Position numbers and translations under genes: made by a program. This document shows, piece by piece, positions 20,196 through 31,292 of a stretch of 64,000 bases of DNA; position 1 is the first letter of the stretch; each line of letters begins with the position of its first letter. A model generated the notes under the pieces. That model was given only the letters and a program-made list of their open reading frames with translations, was not told where the DNA came from and did not search any database. Origin of the DNA: Bathynomus jamesi (Eukaryota; Arthropoda; Malacostraca; Isopoda; Cirolanidae); assembly GCA_023014485.1 (NCBI GenBank), contig JAJOZX010012244.1, forward strand, positions 55,290 to 119,289, given 5' to 3'.

Positions 20196-21950
20196 CTAAA
20201 ATTTACGAATAACTTCTGCCAGATCCTCTTTCATTAAAGCCCTTAAATCTGATTTAATTATTTTCAGTGCGGAAAACAGTCTCTCCACACTGACCTGAGT
20301 GGGTGGCATGGCTGTTACCATCATAGCTGTATCTCTTAAAATCTCTGGATATGCAGGGATGACTTCTTGTATTGTCAGTTTAGATGAGCGATCATATTTT
20401 TCCACTTCTTTTAGGCCATCAAAAAAATCTTGTTTAAATTTCATTAGTTTAACATCAAAAGGTTGCCTATGCACGTTTAAGCGACGACATTTTGCTTTTG
20501 AGCGTTCAATTTTATCTAAATATTTTTGAAAGTCTAATTCTTCATCATTTGAAGAGGATGAGAGGGACTTACTACTCATATCTTCATCCTGTGGTTCAGG
20601 ATTTTCAGGTAATAGCCCTTTTATGCGAATTGCAACCTTGCAGAGGGCCTCTTTTGCTTTAGCAATTTGTTCTTCGGTCAACAAAATTTGGTTCATTGGA
20701 TCTATGTAGACAGCAGCTAATAAGATCTCATTTTCCAGTAGCAGACCCTCTCTTTTCTTCATTGAGGATACAATGCCATCAGCAATTAATCCTCCAGTTT
20801 GGGATAGACGAAATAATAAATTTTTCCATTCCCATAGGAATGTACCAGGAGTTAAATCCACTGCTTGCAACTTTTTGGTGACAGTATAAGGGTGAGCAAG
20901 CAGAGCTTCTAATTGTATAACCTCCCTCCATTAAATTTCAGTTAGTGAAACATTGGGATTATCAATGTCTTCTAGGAAGGGTTTTAGATCAAGCAAACAC
21001 TTAATCATCATATATGTGTTCCCCCAGCGTGTCGCTTGGTCCAAAATAGCTCCTTTCCTGCACGTCTCTGGATAATAGCATCAATTTTAGAGGTCCTGGC
21101 TGCAGTGGCTACTTGCCTCAACTTGCCTATCAGAGTAGCTGCATGGCGATCTTTCAATCCATCTCTTATTGCTAGCTGCAATGTATGTACAACACAACGC
21201 ATATGTTGGATTAGAAAGAGCTTAGATGCTTCTTCAACAATATCATCTAAAATTTCATCACTCTGTTCTGTTTGTGCTGTTTGAGAATCAGTTTCAGGAA
21301 TGTCATCTTCATTAGCCACTTTTTCTTCAACTTTATTCAGCTTTTCTATCGTGCTTAGCATGTTTGAAGCATTATCTGTGACAATACATAGAATCTGCTC
21401 TTTCTTAATTACAAAGTCTTTTAAAACTTCCTCTACTAACTTCTGAAGATAGTCGCTGTCATGATGCGCCTCGGTGTCCTTTACTCCCAATGTCCGAGTT
21501 ACCATTTTATTGTTTTCATCAACAAATCTAGCATTGATGGCAAAATAGTTAACTCTGACGCGTGACTGTATCCATTTTAATAAACATGAAGCGTCCCTTA
21601 AGAGTTCTTCGAAGTTCTTCCTTTTTATTTGTGGCTTCTTCAACTATAATTTTTCTGATACTTTGTCTTTCAAGAGAAACTCCAAGTTTCTTGGCCATTT
21701 CTCCATTTACGCCTAGAAAGGCTGGTTGTGAAAATAAAGATAAGGCTACACCATTTCTTACCACCAGTTCGATGATGTGCTTCTTGAACTTTTCTGTGGT
21801 CATTGTTACAGTAACTTTGTCTGGAGTAAAGAATCTTGTAAGTGGTGCTTGTCGTTCAGTAGATTTCTGATCTTTTGTTAACTTTGAAGTAGTTGGAAGG
21901 TTTTTATTACTATCTTTCTCAATGACAACTTCTAAAACTTTGGGATGGAA
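20196..21950 (-). pseudogene. hAT transposase relic, BED-finger type group
   Basis: Reading leftward: ERQAPLTRFFTPDKVTVTM, NGVALSLFSQPAFLG, TLKGRFMFIKMDTVTRQS, LCIVTDNASNM (catalytic Asp), an acidic insert, HMRCVVHTLQLAIRDGL (Cys-x2-His), and DQATRWGNTYM (the Arg-Trp motif, reachable only by changing frame near 21,050). Then come AVYIDPMNQILLTEEQ and SVERLFSALKIIKSDLRA (C-terminal dimerisation core), with the stop near 20,199. At least two shifts (about 21,560 and 21,050) break it. The N-terminal zinc finger is absent because the left part is replaced by family A copy 4 sequence. Confidence 0.8.
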
Positions 21951-23257
21951 GCCAAGACACACCACTTGGGTCTCAATGCAGCAAATGATGAGAAACCTAT
22001 TTTTGGATTAGTGTCATTTGCCTTGAAAACAGCGAAAATCTCACGTAAATTACCAAGCACCAATCGTTTCTGCTGTAGTAGCTTCTCTCCTTCATGATTC
22101 CTAATTGATAGACAATCCTTCTTGCCTGGACATATTCTGCTTATTTCATCTGATTCATAGAAAGTGCACACTGCTTCCTTCTCTTTCTTTGTTATAACCC
22201 GACCTTTGCTAATATGTGGAACTTCTGGTAATATGCCATGTTCTTTCTTTATTTTGCGGCTGGTTGAAACCATTCTTGTAGATGCATTGAAGAAAGATGC
22301 TGTTCTGTGAATGGTGTATGGTGAGTGTGTTAGTATTTGAATCTTCCTCTTGTAGTCAGTCGTCTCACTGAAGGCATTCTTGAGTGCTTGCATCACTCCT
22401 GCATGCCTGCGAAAATGATATACATGTTTGAGTAAATTTATATGCAAACATATGAGCTATATATAGGCTTAGTATACTTTAATGAAGGTACTACAGATAT
22501 ATATACAGTACTCACAAATTATTGTCATCCATTTTAGATTGCTTTTCTTCACTTTCTTGTGTAAAACTTGTGTCATATGAAGTTTCTAGCTTTCTCTCAG
22601 GGATGTTGATGCCATTTCAAATTTTGTTTCAGCCTTTGAAGATCTCCCTTTTCGTGACAGACCCTCTGAAAAACAAATAAAATAAATTGTTAACTTTTTT
22701 TAATCAACTGTAGGCCTATAGATGTACATTACATATGAATTTGGTAAATACCGTATATACAGTATAATCATAACTGTATTGATCTTCATTATATAAATTG
22801 ATATGAATACATCTGAATTTGTCAAATATATAAAGGTTGTAATGTTCATACATGTAGTTATATATATTGATGTTTTGTTGCTATAATATCTACATAAATT
22901 AACACTTTAAAAATACTTAAACTTACTTGTCTTCACTGGTGTCACATTCAGCATTGGAAGAATTGTGTCTAAATCTCCTTGGAAATCTTCAAACATTATT
23001 TCAGTAGTACACCCATAGGCAGAGGAACATTTTTCTGTGGCAGTGGCATCAGTGTCTGAGTTCGAATCTGAGACAATATCAGAGACTTTTTTGTCTTCAG
23101 CTTTGATTTTATTGATATCATTAACACAATTTTTACAAATGTAATCTCCATATATTAATCCGTGAATTCCTTGCAGTGTATTACGGACTGGCACAAGTGC
23201 TTTTTCGATCTTCTTCTTATGTTTTTTAAGAGGATCAGCACAAACTTTTCTACCCAT
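21951..23257 (-). pseudogene. Family A gene, copy 4 (3'-truncated)
   Basis: Start at 23,257 (MGRKVCADPLKKHKKKIEK), with an acceptor-like TTTCTTACAG nine bases upstream that implies a 5' UTR exon. Exon 1 (23,257-22,927) has the CKNC pair and the LNVTPVKT motif and ends in phase 1 at GTAAGT, as in copy 2. Exon 2 begins after TTTGTTTTTCAG at about 22,665 (GLSRKGRSSK, then a shift, then ERKLETSYDTSF). Exon 3 starts at 22,406 and encodes LKNAFSETTDYKRKIQIL, SPYTIHRTASFFNAS, ISKGRVITKKEKEAV, FYESDEISRICPGKKDC, KRLVLGNLREIFAVFKAN and FAALRPKWCVLA. It is cut there by hAT-derived sequence. Shared intron positions and phases with copies 2 and 3 show common descent of a multi-exon mobile gene. Confidence 0.78.
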
Positions 23258-23499
23258 CTTGTTTATCTGTAAGAAAGGCATAAAATAAGTAATTAATTTA
23301 TGTTCACAAAATATATTATTTAACAGTACAGTACATATATGCATATACATATGGCGATTTTGCCAGAAATGTGAAAAATAGCCAATTTGAAAAATTCTTT
23401 AAGACAGTATAGATGGTGAATAAGATACATTTTTATCGTTTATATTAAAAGTGCAATGGTGGAACTTCATTTTGTGTAAAGAAATGTTTCCCCAAAATG

Positions 23500-23870
23500 T
23501 GTGAACTTCAAGGTCAAAGGGTCAATTCGTTCATTGAAAAAGGGTGAACATTTATTTATTTGTTCTCCTATTGCTGTTTTCGTTGCATTTTTGGATTCTA
23601 CAGCTCATTCTCAGTCCAAAAACATATAGTTTCATATGGTTATGATAATTAGTGAATGTGTGAGGTGCATCCAAAGATGCCAACCTTGAGCTATTTTTAC
23701 CTTAACCTTGATTTTTCTGACCTTCATAACTCGTGAAGTAATGGTCGTAGAAAGCTGAAACTTTCACAGCTGGCTTTCTTGCACAAACTTACCTTATACA
23801 CCAAAAATAAGCAAGATCTGAGATGGTCGGGTATTAAGCACTGATTCACCTGTGCTGAACCCCTCATCAT
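23500..23870 (-). repeat. Terminal repeat of family A copy 4
   Basis: Read on the minus strand from about 23,850, the sequence ATCAGTGCTTAATACCCG, ATCTCAGATCTTGCT and GGTGTATAAGGTAAGTTTG aligns with the family A terminal repeat (CAGTGCCTAACACCCTCA, CTCTCAGATTTTGCTG and GGTTTATAGGGAGTTTG at 6490-6400). It lies 5' of the copy 4 gene, as the left repeat does in copy 2. The outermost bases are blurred by the adjacent LINE. The stretch 23,258-23,500 between gene and repeat has no recognisable content. Confidence 0.65.
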
Positions 23871-25656
23871 CAAAAACATTAAGAATTCGAGGGCTACTGG
23901 ACCAGACAACATATCTAACATACACCTTAAACACTTGGGCCCACAAGGAATACTAGCTCTCACAAATATCAGCACATATTCATACCAACACTGTATTATT
24001 CCTGACATATGGAAACAAGGTAAAATTATTACACTCCTCAAACTAAACAAAAACCCAACAGAACCAGCTTCCTATAGACCCATTACTTTACTATGCACAC
24101 CTTCCAAAGTAACAGAAAGACTAATCTTACAAATCACCAACCCACACATACCACTATCGCCTACTCAACATGGATTCAAAACTCACCACTCAACCACGAC
24201 ATTACTCACTAACCTCATGCAGCACATCATGGATGGCATCAACTCCAGACGACCAGCTCAACGTACACTATTAGCAACAATAGACATTAGTAAAGCATTT
24301 GATATTATCCCACGCTTCCCTCTCATAAACAAAATACTCAACACAAACATGCACAATAACACCAAAAGGTGGCTGAGCAACTATTATCTTTCAGGAAGAT
24401 ACTCACATATCACATTTAATGGCAAGTCATCCAAAAACAAGCTTTTTCCGAACGGGGTCCCTCAAGACTCTGTTCTCTCACCAACACTCCTCAACTTATA
24501 CATGCATGACATTCCAACACCCATAGATAACAAGCTTACCTTATCATCATATGCAGATGACATCACTAACATCCACCCACAACAACATCGGCACCGCTAC
24601 AAATAACCTACAAACATACATAAACAGTATACAAGACTGGCTCACACACAATAGACTCAAAGTAGCGCCCACAAAATCAACCATCACCTTGCTTACAAGC
24701 AACACAAAAGACACAGGTAATTCCACAGCTTACACTAAACATCATCAACATTCCACACAATCACAGGACCAAAATACTTAGGGTCACATACAACACATCA
24801 TTATCTTTTGCAAATCACATTCAGGATATTAAAAACAAATGTACATCAAGACTTAACACGCTTAGGGTACTAACAGGCACAAACTTTGGACACCAGCAGG
24901 AAACAACATCACTCATATACAAACAATATATTTGCTCAGTTATGGACTATGCTAGCCCATGCTGGGCACCCATTATCTCAAACACACACATAAACACCTT
25001 ACAGACAATACAAAACAACGCACTTCGTATCATTACAGGATGCACTCAAACACCAATAGAACACCTGCACACAGAAACAAAAATACTGAAAGTTAGGGAA
25101 CATTTAGACATGAGGGGAACACAATTCATGGCAGCAGCGACAACTAACCCACACACCCTTGCCACTACATGTACAATCATGCAACAACACCTCACACACA
25201 TTATAACCAAATACTCCATTCCATACCACGCCCCACAGACATCACACAGTACAGAAAACATACACACACACACACACCTAACCCACAAATCACTGACACG
25301 ACTCGGTCCAAATGCGGTCCTAGGTGCGAAGCCACCACCCATTAACAGGTCAGAGATCAGCCTGAGCAGATCGGATCAAGTTAACTTAACACGATTCTGA
25401 TGTGGACATCACCCTAACTTACTAACATATGAACACAGACTAGACAACTCCATAGACGACACCTGCCACCTGTGCCAGGACACACCACAAACAATTGAAC
25501 ACATTATGACAGACTGTACCGCTCTAGCACAACAATGAACACAACACAACATCACTAGTGCGCTGAACCTCTGGTCCACTCTAGAGAGGGTGATCGGTTA
25601 CCTGCGTGCCACCAGCTTGCTCAATCAGGGTGGGCTGATCGGCTAAACAACAACAA
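23871..25656 (+). pseudogene. 5'-truncated LINE, reverse transcriptase and 3' end
   Basis: The frame begins inside the RT domain (NSRATGPDNISNIHLK). It continues with ASYRPITLLCTPSKVTERL, TQHGFKTHHSTTTLLTNL, LATIDISKAFDIIPR, NGVPQDSVLSPTLLNLYMHD and LSSYADDITN (the catalytic Tyr-Ala-Asp-Asp). Shifts at about 24,580 and 24,765 are followed by MDYASPCWAPIIS and QTIQNNALRIITG. A C-terminal zinc-type motif then appears (CHLCQDTPQTIEHIMTDC). The element ends in (CAA)n at 25,647-25,659. The tail and RT style suggest the I/Nimb side of the LINE tree, but no RNase H is seen and the clade is uncertain. It is a dead 5' truncation. Confidence 0.8.
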
Positions 25657-25667
25657 CAACTGTACGC

Positions 25668-26036
25668 TAGGGTGAACCACTTTTCAATTTTTTTTGAAAA
25701 GTATAGGTGATCGTGGTTTTCCCATTATTTGGCACTATACTAGCACATTGGTACCATTTTTACAAAAATTGATCAATATTTAGGGGTCTCGCATCGACCT
25801 TGAAATTACTATTTTTTTTTTTAAATGCGTACTTTTTAACTTTTTACTGAATCAAGATAAATCATTAAGTAGGGATGTTTTCTGAATCCTCTTAATGAGA
25901 GAAGTCGTTTGGTGTGCCTGCCAATGTCATACGACTAATGGTTTAAAGGTTGTGCCTGTATACAGGTAATACCAATGTGCTAGTATAGTGCCAAATAATG
26001 GGAAAAACCATGATCACCTATACTTTTCAAAAAAAT
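25668..26036 (+). repeat. Left TIR of family C, itself a foldback
   Basis: Within this repeat the segment at 25,696-25,754 (GAAAAGTATAGGTGATCGTG onward) is inverted again at 25,969-26,028, so one TIR can form its own hairpin. A CTGTATACAG palindrome lies at about 25,958. Confidence 0.85.
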
Positions 26037-27124
26037 GAGTCACCATACCCAGGCGGAATGTATATAGGTAATTAGAAAATGCACTATGCCTGTGCCAGGT
26101 ACCTAACCTATTTCTTTTTTTGCAGATCATAACATTTTGAAATTCTGTCCGAGTTCCTCATCCTTTGTCATGGACAAATCGATGGCAACCATAACTGGAA
26201 GAACTCTTGAAGCTACAAATAGAGTCATCAAAAGGAAAGGCGAAAATAACATCGCTACCTTCTCTAAGATCGGCCTCGGAAATTTTTTTAGTTGGCCAAC
26301 CGTCGCCCTCCATCAGTGGTAGCAAATTGCCAACAACACGGCAAGTTTTGCAATACTTCTTCAGTGTTATCCAGTACACTGCTAACAGGAAAGACGCATT
26401 CAAAGAAACCGTAAACAACATCTTAAAGTTTGGAACATGGCCCGCATTAAAACAATCACAAAGCTCAACTGCGAATGGACGCTAGAGGCATTGTGGAAAG
26501 AGTGGCACTTACTCCAAAAGAGCAGAAAACGAGAAACTGACGCCGGAGGAAAATGGCAGAAGTTTTCAGACAGTGTGGACAAGCTGTGGGATATCAGAGC
26601 ATCTGACGCTGTTGAAGATATAAAGAAGAATCGACTGCTGTCCGACAAGGACAAGAAAGAAGACATTGACTTCTACCTCGATCAACGTGGTCCTCAGGTG
26701 GCAATGATGAGCGGGAACGATAAAGTTTTCGCTGTAAAAAGAAAGCTACAGGAAGGAAGAAAACATCCTCGCCAGGAGCCGCAAACCTCAAAGTGTGCAT
26801 ACAAAACCGGAGATGAGGCCATGGAGAATGATGATACTGGCATGTCAGGAGAGTCGGAGACAGAACTAGCATTCCCCCTGCCGAAAGAGCCAAGTGTGTC
26901 TGTCAATCTTCCTCGCCACATCCTTAATGCACCTGCTGTCATGGAAGTGGCTGATCATTTCTGCATGTCCAATAATCAGGTGCGTACTGTGTATAGTATT
27001 CATTGATAGTGTCAGTTTTAAAGTGTCCCGTAACCCACATGTATTCTTGATAGTTTCCTTTCCACTTTCCATTCTCTACATAGGTAGTAAGCATTGTGGC
27101 TGCTATCACAGTGACGGGACTGAG

Positions 27125-27450
27125 CTAGGCTGGGCTGAAACTCAGATAGAATTAATCAGAGTCATTAACAGTTGGCTTTTGATATAAAAATAAGATTCCT
27201 GAAAAAAATAATTGGTGGCCACCAACGTGTGTCCCCACCCCCATTTTTGTAAAAACATCTAATGCCGCACTAGCAAAATCAGGAAAATGGCAATATCTCT
27301 TCTTCTGAACATGCTAGAGAGATGGTTTGCATACCAAAAGATGCAGAATTTGATTTAGAACAAATTATTAAGAGTGGTATTTTTTCATAAAACCTTTAGT
27401 TTTTGAGTTATTTTAGAAAAACTAATTTTTGGGGCCCATAGACCCCCTTT
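27125..27450 (+). repeat. Left TIR of family B
   Basis: Reverse complement of 30,958-31,292. Shared blocks include AACAGTTGGCTTTTGATA, AATTGGTGGCCACCAACG (which contains the perfect palindrome TTGGTGGCCACCAA) and GGGCCCATAGACCCCCTTT at the inner edge. A few short indels lie near the outer end. Confidence 0.9.
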
Positions 27451-27732
27451 CGACGGACCTTAGTGACAAAAGAAATTCTAAAATAAGCATGATTTGGCTT
27501 TTTGATTACTAACATTGCCCTAAAAGGATGTTGACATGGACATAGTGATCACATGATATGACTTTTCCTTGTTATCTTGCATCCATTATGCTTGATTAAA
27601 GAATAGAGGGTGGGGCTGCTTCATGAACTTTTTTTAAACGTAATAAATTGAAAACTTGTTTTTTTTTAGGTGCCTTTGTTATAAGTTTCCAACTGCAATT
27701 TGTCATTGAATTCAACATTTGCAATATAAAGT

Positions 27733-30700
27733 ATGACTTCTACAAGGAAAACAGTTGCTAAAGTACTTGGTGATGTACGTTTTATGCCAGCAGAACAGTT
27801 TCCTTTAGGGAAATTGCCTACGTTGAAGCAAGTTATTGAAAGGTGTTTGTGTTTCGGAGACTATAAAACAGATGCTGTACTGAGAGCTACTTCTGAGGAA
27901 TTGCATAAATTGTGGGTCACATATAATGTTTATCCAATATCAGTAAATGCCATACAGAGCCGACTGAAAACCCAAATAAAGGAATTCAACCGCCTTCTGA
28001 AGTATGACAAAAAGAAAAGGGGACCTAAATATCAAGATCTGGATGATTTTCTGAAAACTGTAAACGTTTTATTTGACATATATCAACATGATCACAAACT
28101 GTTGGCAGATACAGAGAAAAAGCACTTACTAAAAATGACTGAATCTGATTACCAGTTTTATGAGGTAGGTCTGTTGATTGAATTTAAGTTGTAAATTATT
28201 AATTAATATTAATTAATTATCAATTATTAATAATTTGCTACAATTTTTAAAGTGCATTTAATAAGTTAGTAATATCAATAATACACTATTAATGATGTTA
28301 ATGATAAGTAATATTTTAGTATTTTCTCATTTTTTAAGAATTTCAATTTACATATAGAGACCCATAGATAAAAGATACATTATAGTGTAATGAAATATAA
28401 TCACTTTGTAGGACCAGAAAACAACTAGGCATGGTTACTGTACCCTGAAAGAAGTCCCAGAAACAGCCACTGACTTAAAATTCAAATCACGGGTTATTCA
28501 ATCTCAAAAAGCAAAAGAATCAGTTCCTCCTCCTCATCCTCCTCCTGAACCTATGGACATTCCTGAGTTGACAGATAGCGACAGTTGTAATGATTCATTT
28601 GATGCAGACTATGTTCCAGAAGTCTCAACATTACAGAACAGAACTAGATTACGCTCATTAGCTGAAGCATGTGACAGGTATAGTACTGAAAGATAAATCT
28701 TTTAATACAGCTTAAAGTGAAATCATTGTGACTAAGAGATTAAGATTACCAATAAATTATTCATTGACAATAGATATGTAAATCTACTTTAAATATCCTA
28801 ACAGATATCAAGTAAGTGATAGAGCAGGAGCGGCTATTGGTTCTGCTACATTGGTGGACTTTGGAGTAATCACCCCAGATAACATACAAAATGTTATTGA
28901 TAAGTATGTTTTTAATCACTCTAGATATTACATTTCTTAGCTTCTGCTATAAGTTCTAAATCACCAGATTTACTATTATTTTTAATTAGCGTCAAAATTT
29001 CTATTTTGTATTTATATTAATTAGTTTCAAACAGGACACTGACATTTGTATTTTGTATATTTGTATAATGCTAATGCAGTAATGCATGGCCAATATTTTT
29101 GAAATACTTTTCAGAAACAAGTTGAGAAGGGAGAGAGCTAAATTGAGAGCTGAAAGGAAGAAGAAGTGATATTTGAAAAAGTGACTGGCATTGGCTTTGA
29201 CGGTAGAAAGGATGCTACACTTGCTGTTAACAAAGTAAATGAAAAGTATTATACATCCACAATCCTAGAGGAACATTATGTCATTACTGGAGAGCCAGGT
29301 AAATGGAAATGATTGTCATACAGTTATAGGCATTATGCTGTTATATTACTGTACTATAAAGTAATATTTCAATTACTTAAAAAATTTTCTTTTTAAGTGA
29401 CAACTGTCCAGTTAACTTTATTCCTTCCTTTTTCATTTATTTAAAATTAATTACATTTATTTTCAGATGATTTCTACCTCGACCATTTTACCCCGGAGAG
29501 TGGCAAAGGCATTGACATTGCTCATGGCATTTATAAGATCATTAAAGGGACAGAACTTGAGGCCAAATTAAACTTAGTTAAAGCAGATGGGACAAATACT
29601 AACACAGGACATATGCATGGGTCAATCAGATATTTGGAAATGTTTTTAGGGCAACCTCTTCAGTGGGATATTTGTCTTCTGCATCTAAATGAATTGCCAC
29701 TTACACATCTTCATAACTTTAGATGGGACAACAAAAAGTCCAGACAAATTTTCTGGCCCTATTGGTTCTCAGCTCAATGGGGATGTGTCAGAATGGAATG
29801 TTGTGGACTTCAAATCTATACCTTATCCTGCATTTGTGCTTCTACCAAATGAGGTGGTCAATAATTTATCAACAGACCAATACTATGGATACTGCATCTG
29901 CTGGGCAATTATTACTGGTGAAGTGGATGAAGACCTTGCACTCTTAGAAGTTGGCCTGCTAAATCACTCTCGATGGCTCACCTTAGCCTGTAGAATTCTT
30001 CGCTTTTATGTTTCACAAAAAAGACCCAGTAAGAACCTCAAAATCATAGTAGAATTCATCATCAAAGTATACTTTCACAGTTGGTTCAATATCAAGGCTA
30101 ATAAGAGGCTAAGTGATGGGTCAAGAAACCTATTCAATATGATCCAAAGAGTAAATAAATTCCCTGACAGGAAAATTAGAGAAATTTGTTATGACGTATT
30201 AAACAATAACAGCTATTTTGCTCATGGTGAAAATATTTTAGTTGGAATGCTGGCTGATGAAGATGAAGAGGTGAGGAGGTGTGCTGTCAATAAAGTTCTG
30301 TGTCTGAGGGGAGTTATAGAGGATTTTGATGATGAATCTGGTAGTAGCAATGATTTTGCAGGTGGAATAATTGAAAGTGATGATGAGAATGAAGAGGATC
30401 ATGAAGGTGGTACTGATGAATATCCTGCTATAGATGAGAATGTTAGGGTCTTTAGAAAGCCAATCATCAATTTCAAAGCTTCTGCATACCACAAGCTGTC
30501 TGCTATGTCCCAATGGGAAACTGTTCCACCTGTATTAAAAGAATTCAGTAATGATGAACTGCGTGATATCATTAATACCGCATTGAAACTGGATCACGAG
30601 TGCCACAGTCAGAATGTTGAAAGGCACATCAAGCTTGTCACTGAAGCATCCTTGGCTGTTGTAGGTCATGAGCGTAGAGATGGTCTTATTAGAAACAAAA

Positions 30701-30756
30701 TTAGATCACGTAAATTAATGAAAGATTTTGTGTCTAAAAAATATTTTAAGTTCTAG
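27733..30756 (+). pseudogene. Family B transposase-like gene (uncharacterised family), two frame faults
   Basis: Exons: 27,733-28,164; 28,412-28,677; 28,805-28,903; 29,115-29,298; 29,467-30,756, all with GT-AG borders and compatible phases. The product would be about 757 residues. The N-terminal part has no known domain. A Pro-rich/acidic linker follows, then RYQVSDRAGAAIGSATLVDF, FEKVTGIGFDGRKDATL and VKADGTNTNTGHMHGSIRYL. Next come WDICLLHLNELPLTHL, FSGPIGSQLNGDV, NNLSTDQYYGYCICWAIITG and LLNHSRWLTLACRILRFYVS. After FIIKVYFHSWFNIKANKR come NNNSYFAHGENILVGMLADE, an Asp/Glu-rich loop, and NVERHIKLVTEASLAVVGHE near the end. One base is missing near 29,165 and the frame changes once near 29,705. 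I know this as a frequent uncharacterised invertebrate protein. The TIRs and target duplication argue that it is the transposase. The order Asp-Gly-Thr-Asn-x-Asn-Thr-Gly, Cys-x-x-His-x-x-Glu-Leu and Ser-Arg-Trp parallels family C. Confidence 0.78.
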
Positions 30757-30957
30757 ATTATTATTTATCATGCTAAAATATGACAAAATGACAATTTGTT
30801 AATTGTATAATTTAATGTTTGGCGTTTTGGAATGTCAAAAAGCATTTTCAATGAATTTAAAATGGCTGATTTTGATTGATTTTGATTGCTGATTGAAAAC
30901 CACTAATACATGTCAATTTGCAGCTTGAGAATGTTTTATTGTGTTGACATTCAGTTG

Positions 30958-31292
30958 AAAGGGGGTCTATGGGCCCAAAAATTAGTTTTTCTAAAATAAC
31001 TCAAAAACTAAAGGTTTTATGAAAAAATACCACTCTTAATAATTTGTTCTAAATCAAATTCTGCATCTTTTGGTATGCAAACCATCTCTCTAGCATGTTC
31101 AGAAGAAGAGATATTGCCATTTTCCTGATTTTGCTAGTGCGGCATTAGATGTTTTTACAAAAACGGGGTGGCCAACACGTTGGTGGCCACCAATTATTTT
31201 TTTCAGGAATCTTATTTTTATATCAAAAGCCAACTGTTAGTCACTCTGATAAATTAAAATCAAACAAAAATTATAGTTTCAGCCCAGCCTAC
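30958..31292 (-). repeat. Right TIR of family B
   Basis: Inverted copy of 27,125-27,450. It begins on the inner side with AAAGGGGGTCTATGGGCCC and ends CAGCCCAGCCTAC next to the CTGAG duplication. Confidence 0.9.

Larger units (their letters stand above)
16860..21950 (-). mobile_element. hAT element 3, one end kept, split by two insertions
   Basis: The left end CAGGGCTGTGGAGTCGGCAC is a classic hAT terminus, followed by ACTCTGACTCC repeats. The body carries a minus-strand transposase relic (20,196-21,950). A Tigger-like MITE (17,064-17,783) and a piggyBac element (17,924-20,170) interrupt the stretch between gene end and terminus. Without them the stop-to-terminus distance is about 360 bp, which is reasonable. 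The other terminus is missing: at about 21,950 the sequence passes directly into family A copy 4. Linking the left end and the gene to one element is inference. Confidence 0.55.
27125..31292 (+). mobile_element. Family B long-TIR DNA transposon, nearly intact
   Basis: A 4168 bp unit with inverted repeats of about 330 bp (27,125-27,450 and 30,958-31,292) whose outer parts share TAGGCTGGGCTGAAACT. It is flanked by a 5 bp duplication CTGAG (27,120-27,124 and 31,293-31,297). Removing the element and one CTGAG restores an open frame (TVTGLSITRLADPP) in the family C gene, which supports these boundaries. Inside is a five-exon gene with only two frame faults. Confidence 0.88.

Noticed and set aside
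26437..27006. A possible host gene with a helical DNA-binding-like domain (MARIKTITKLNCEWTLEAL...)
   Set aside because: It is the N-terminal exon of the family C gene. It lies within the family C TIRs, its splice donor leads to the exon split by family B, and the order of parts matches the rest of the family.
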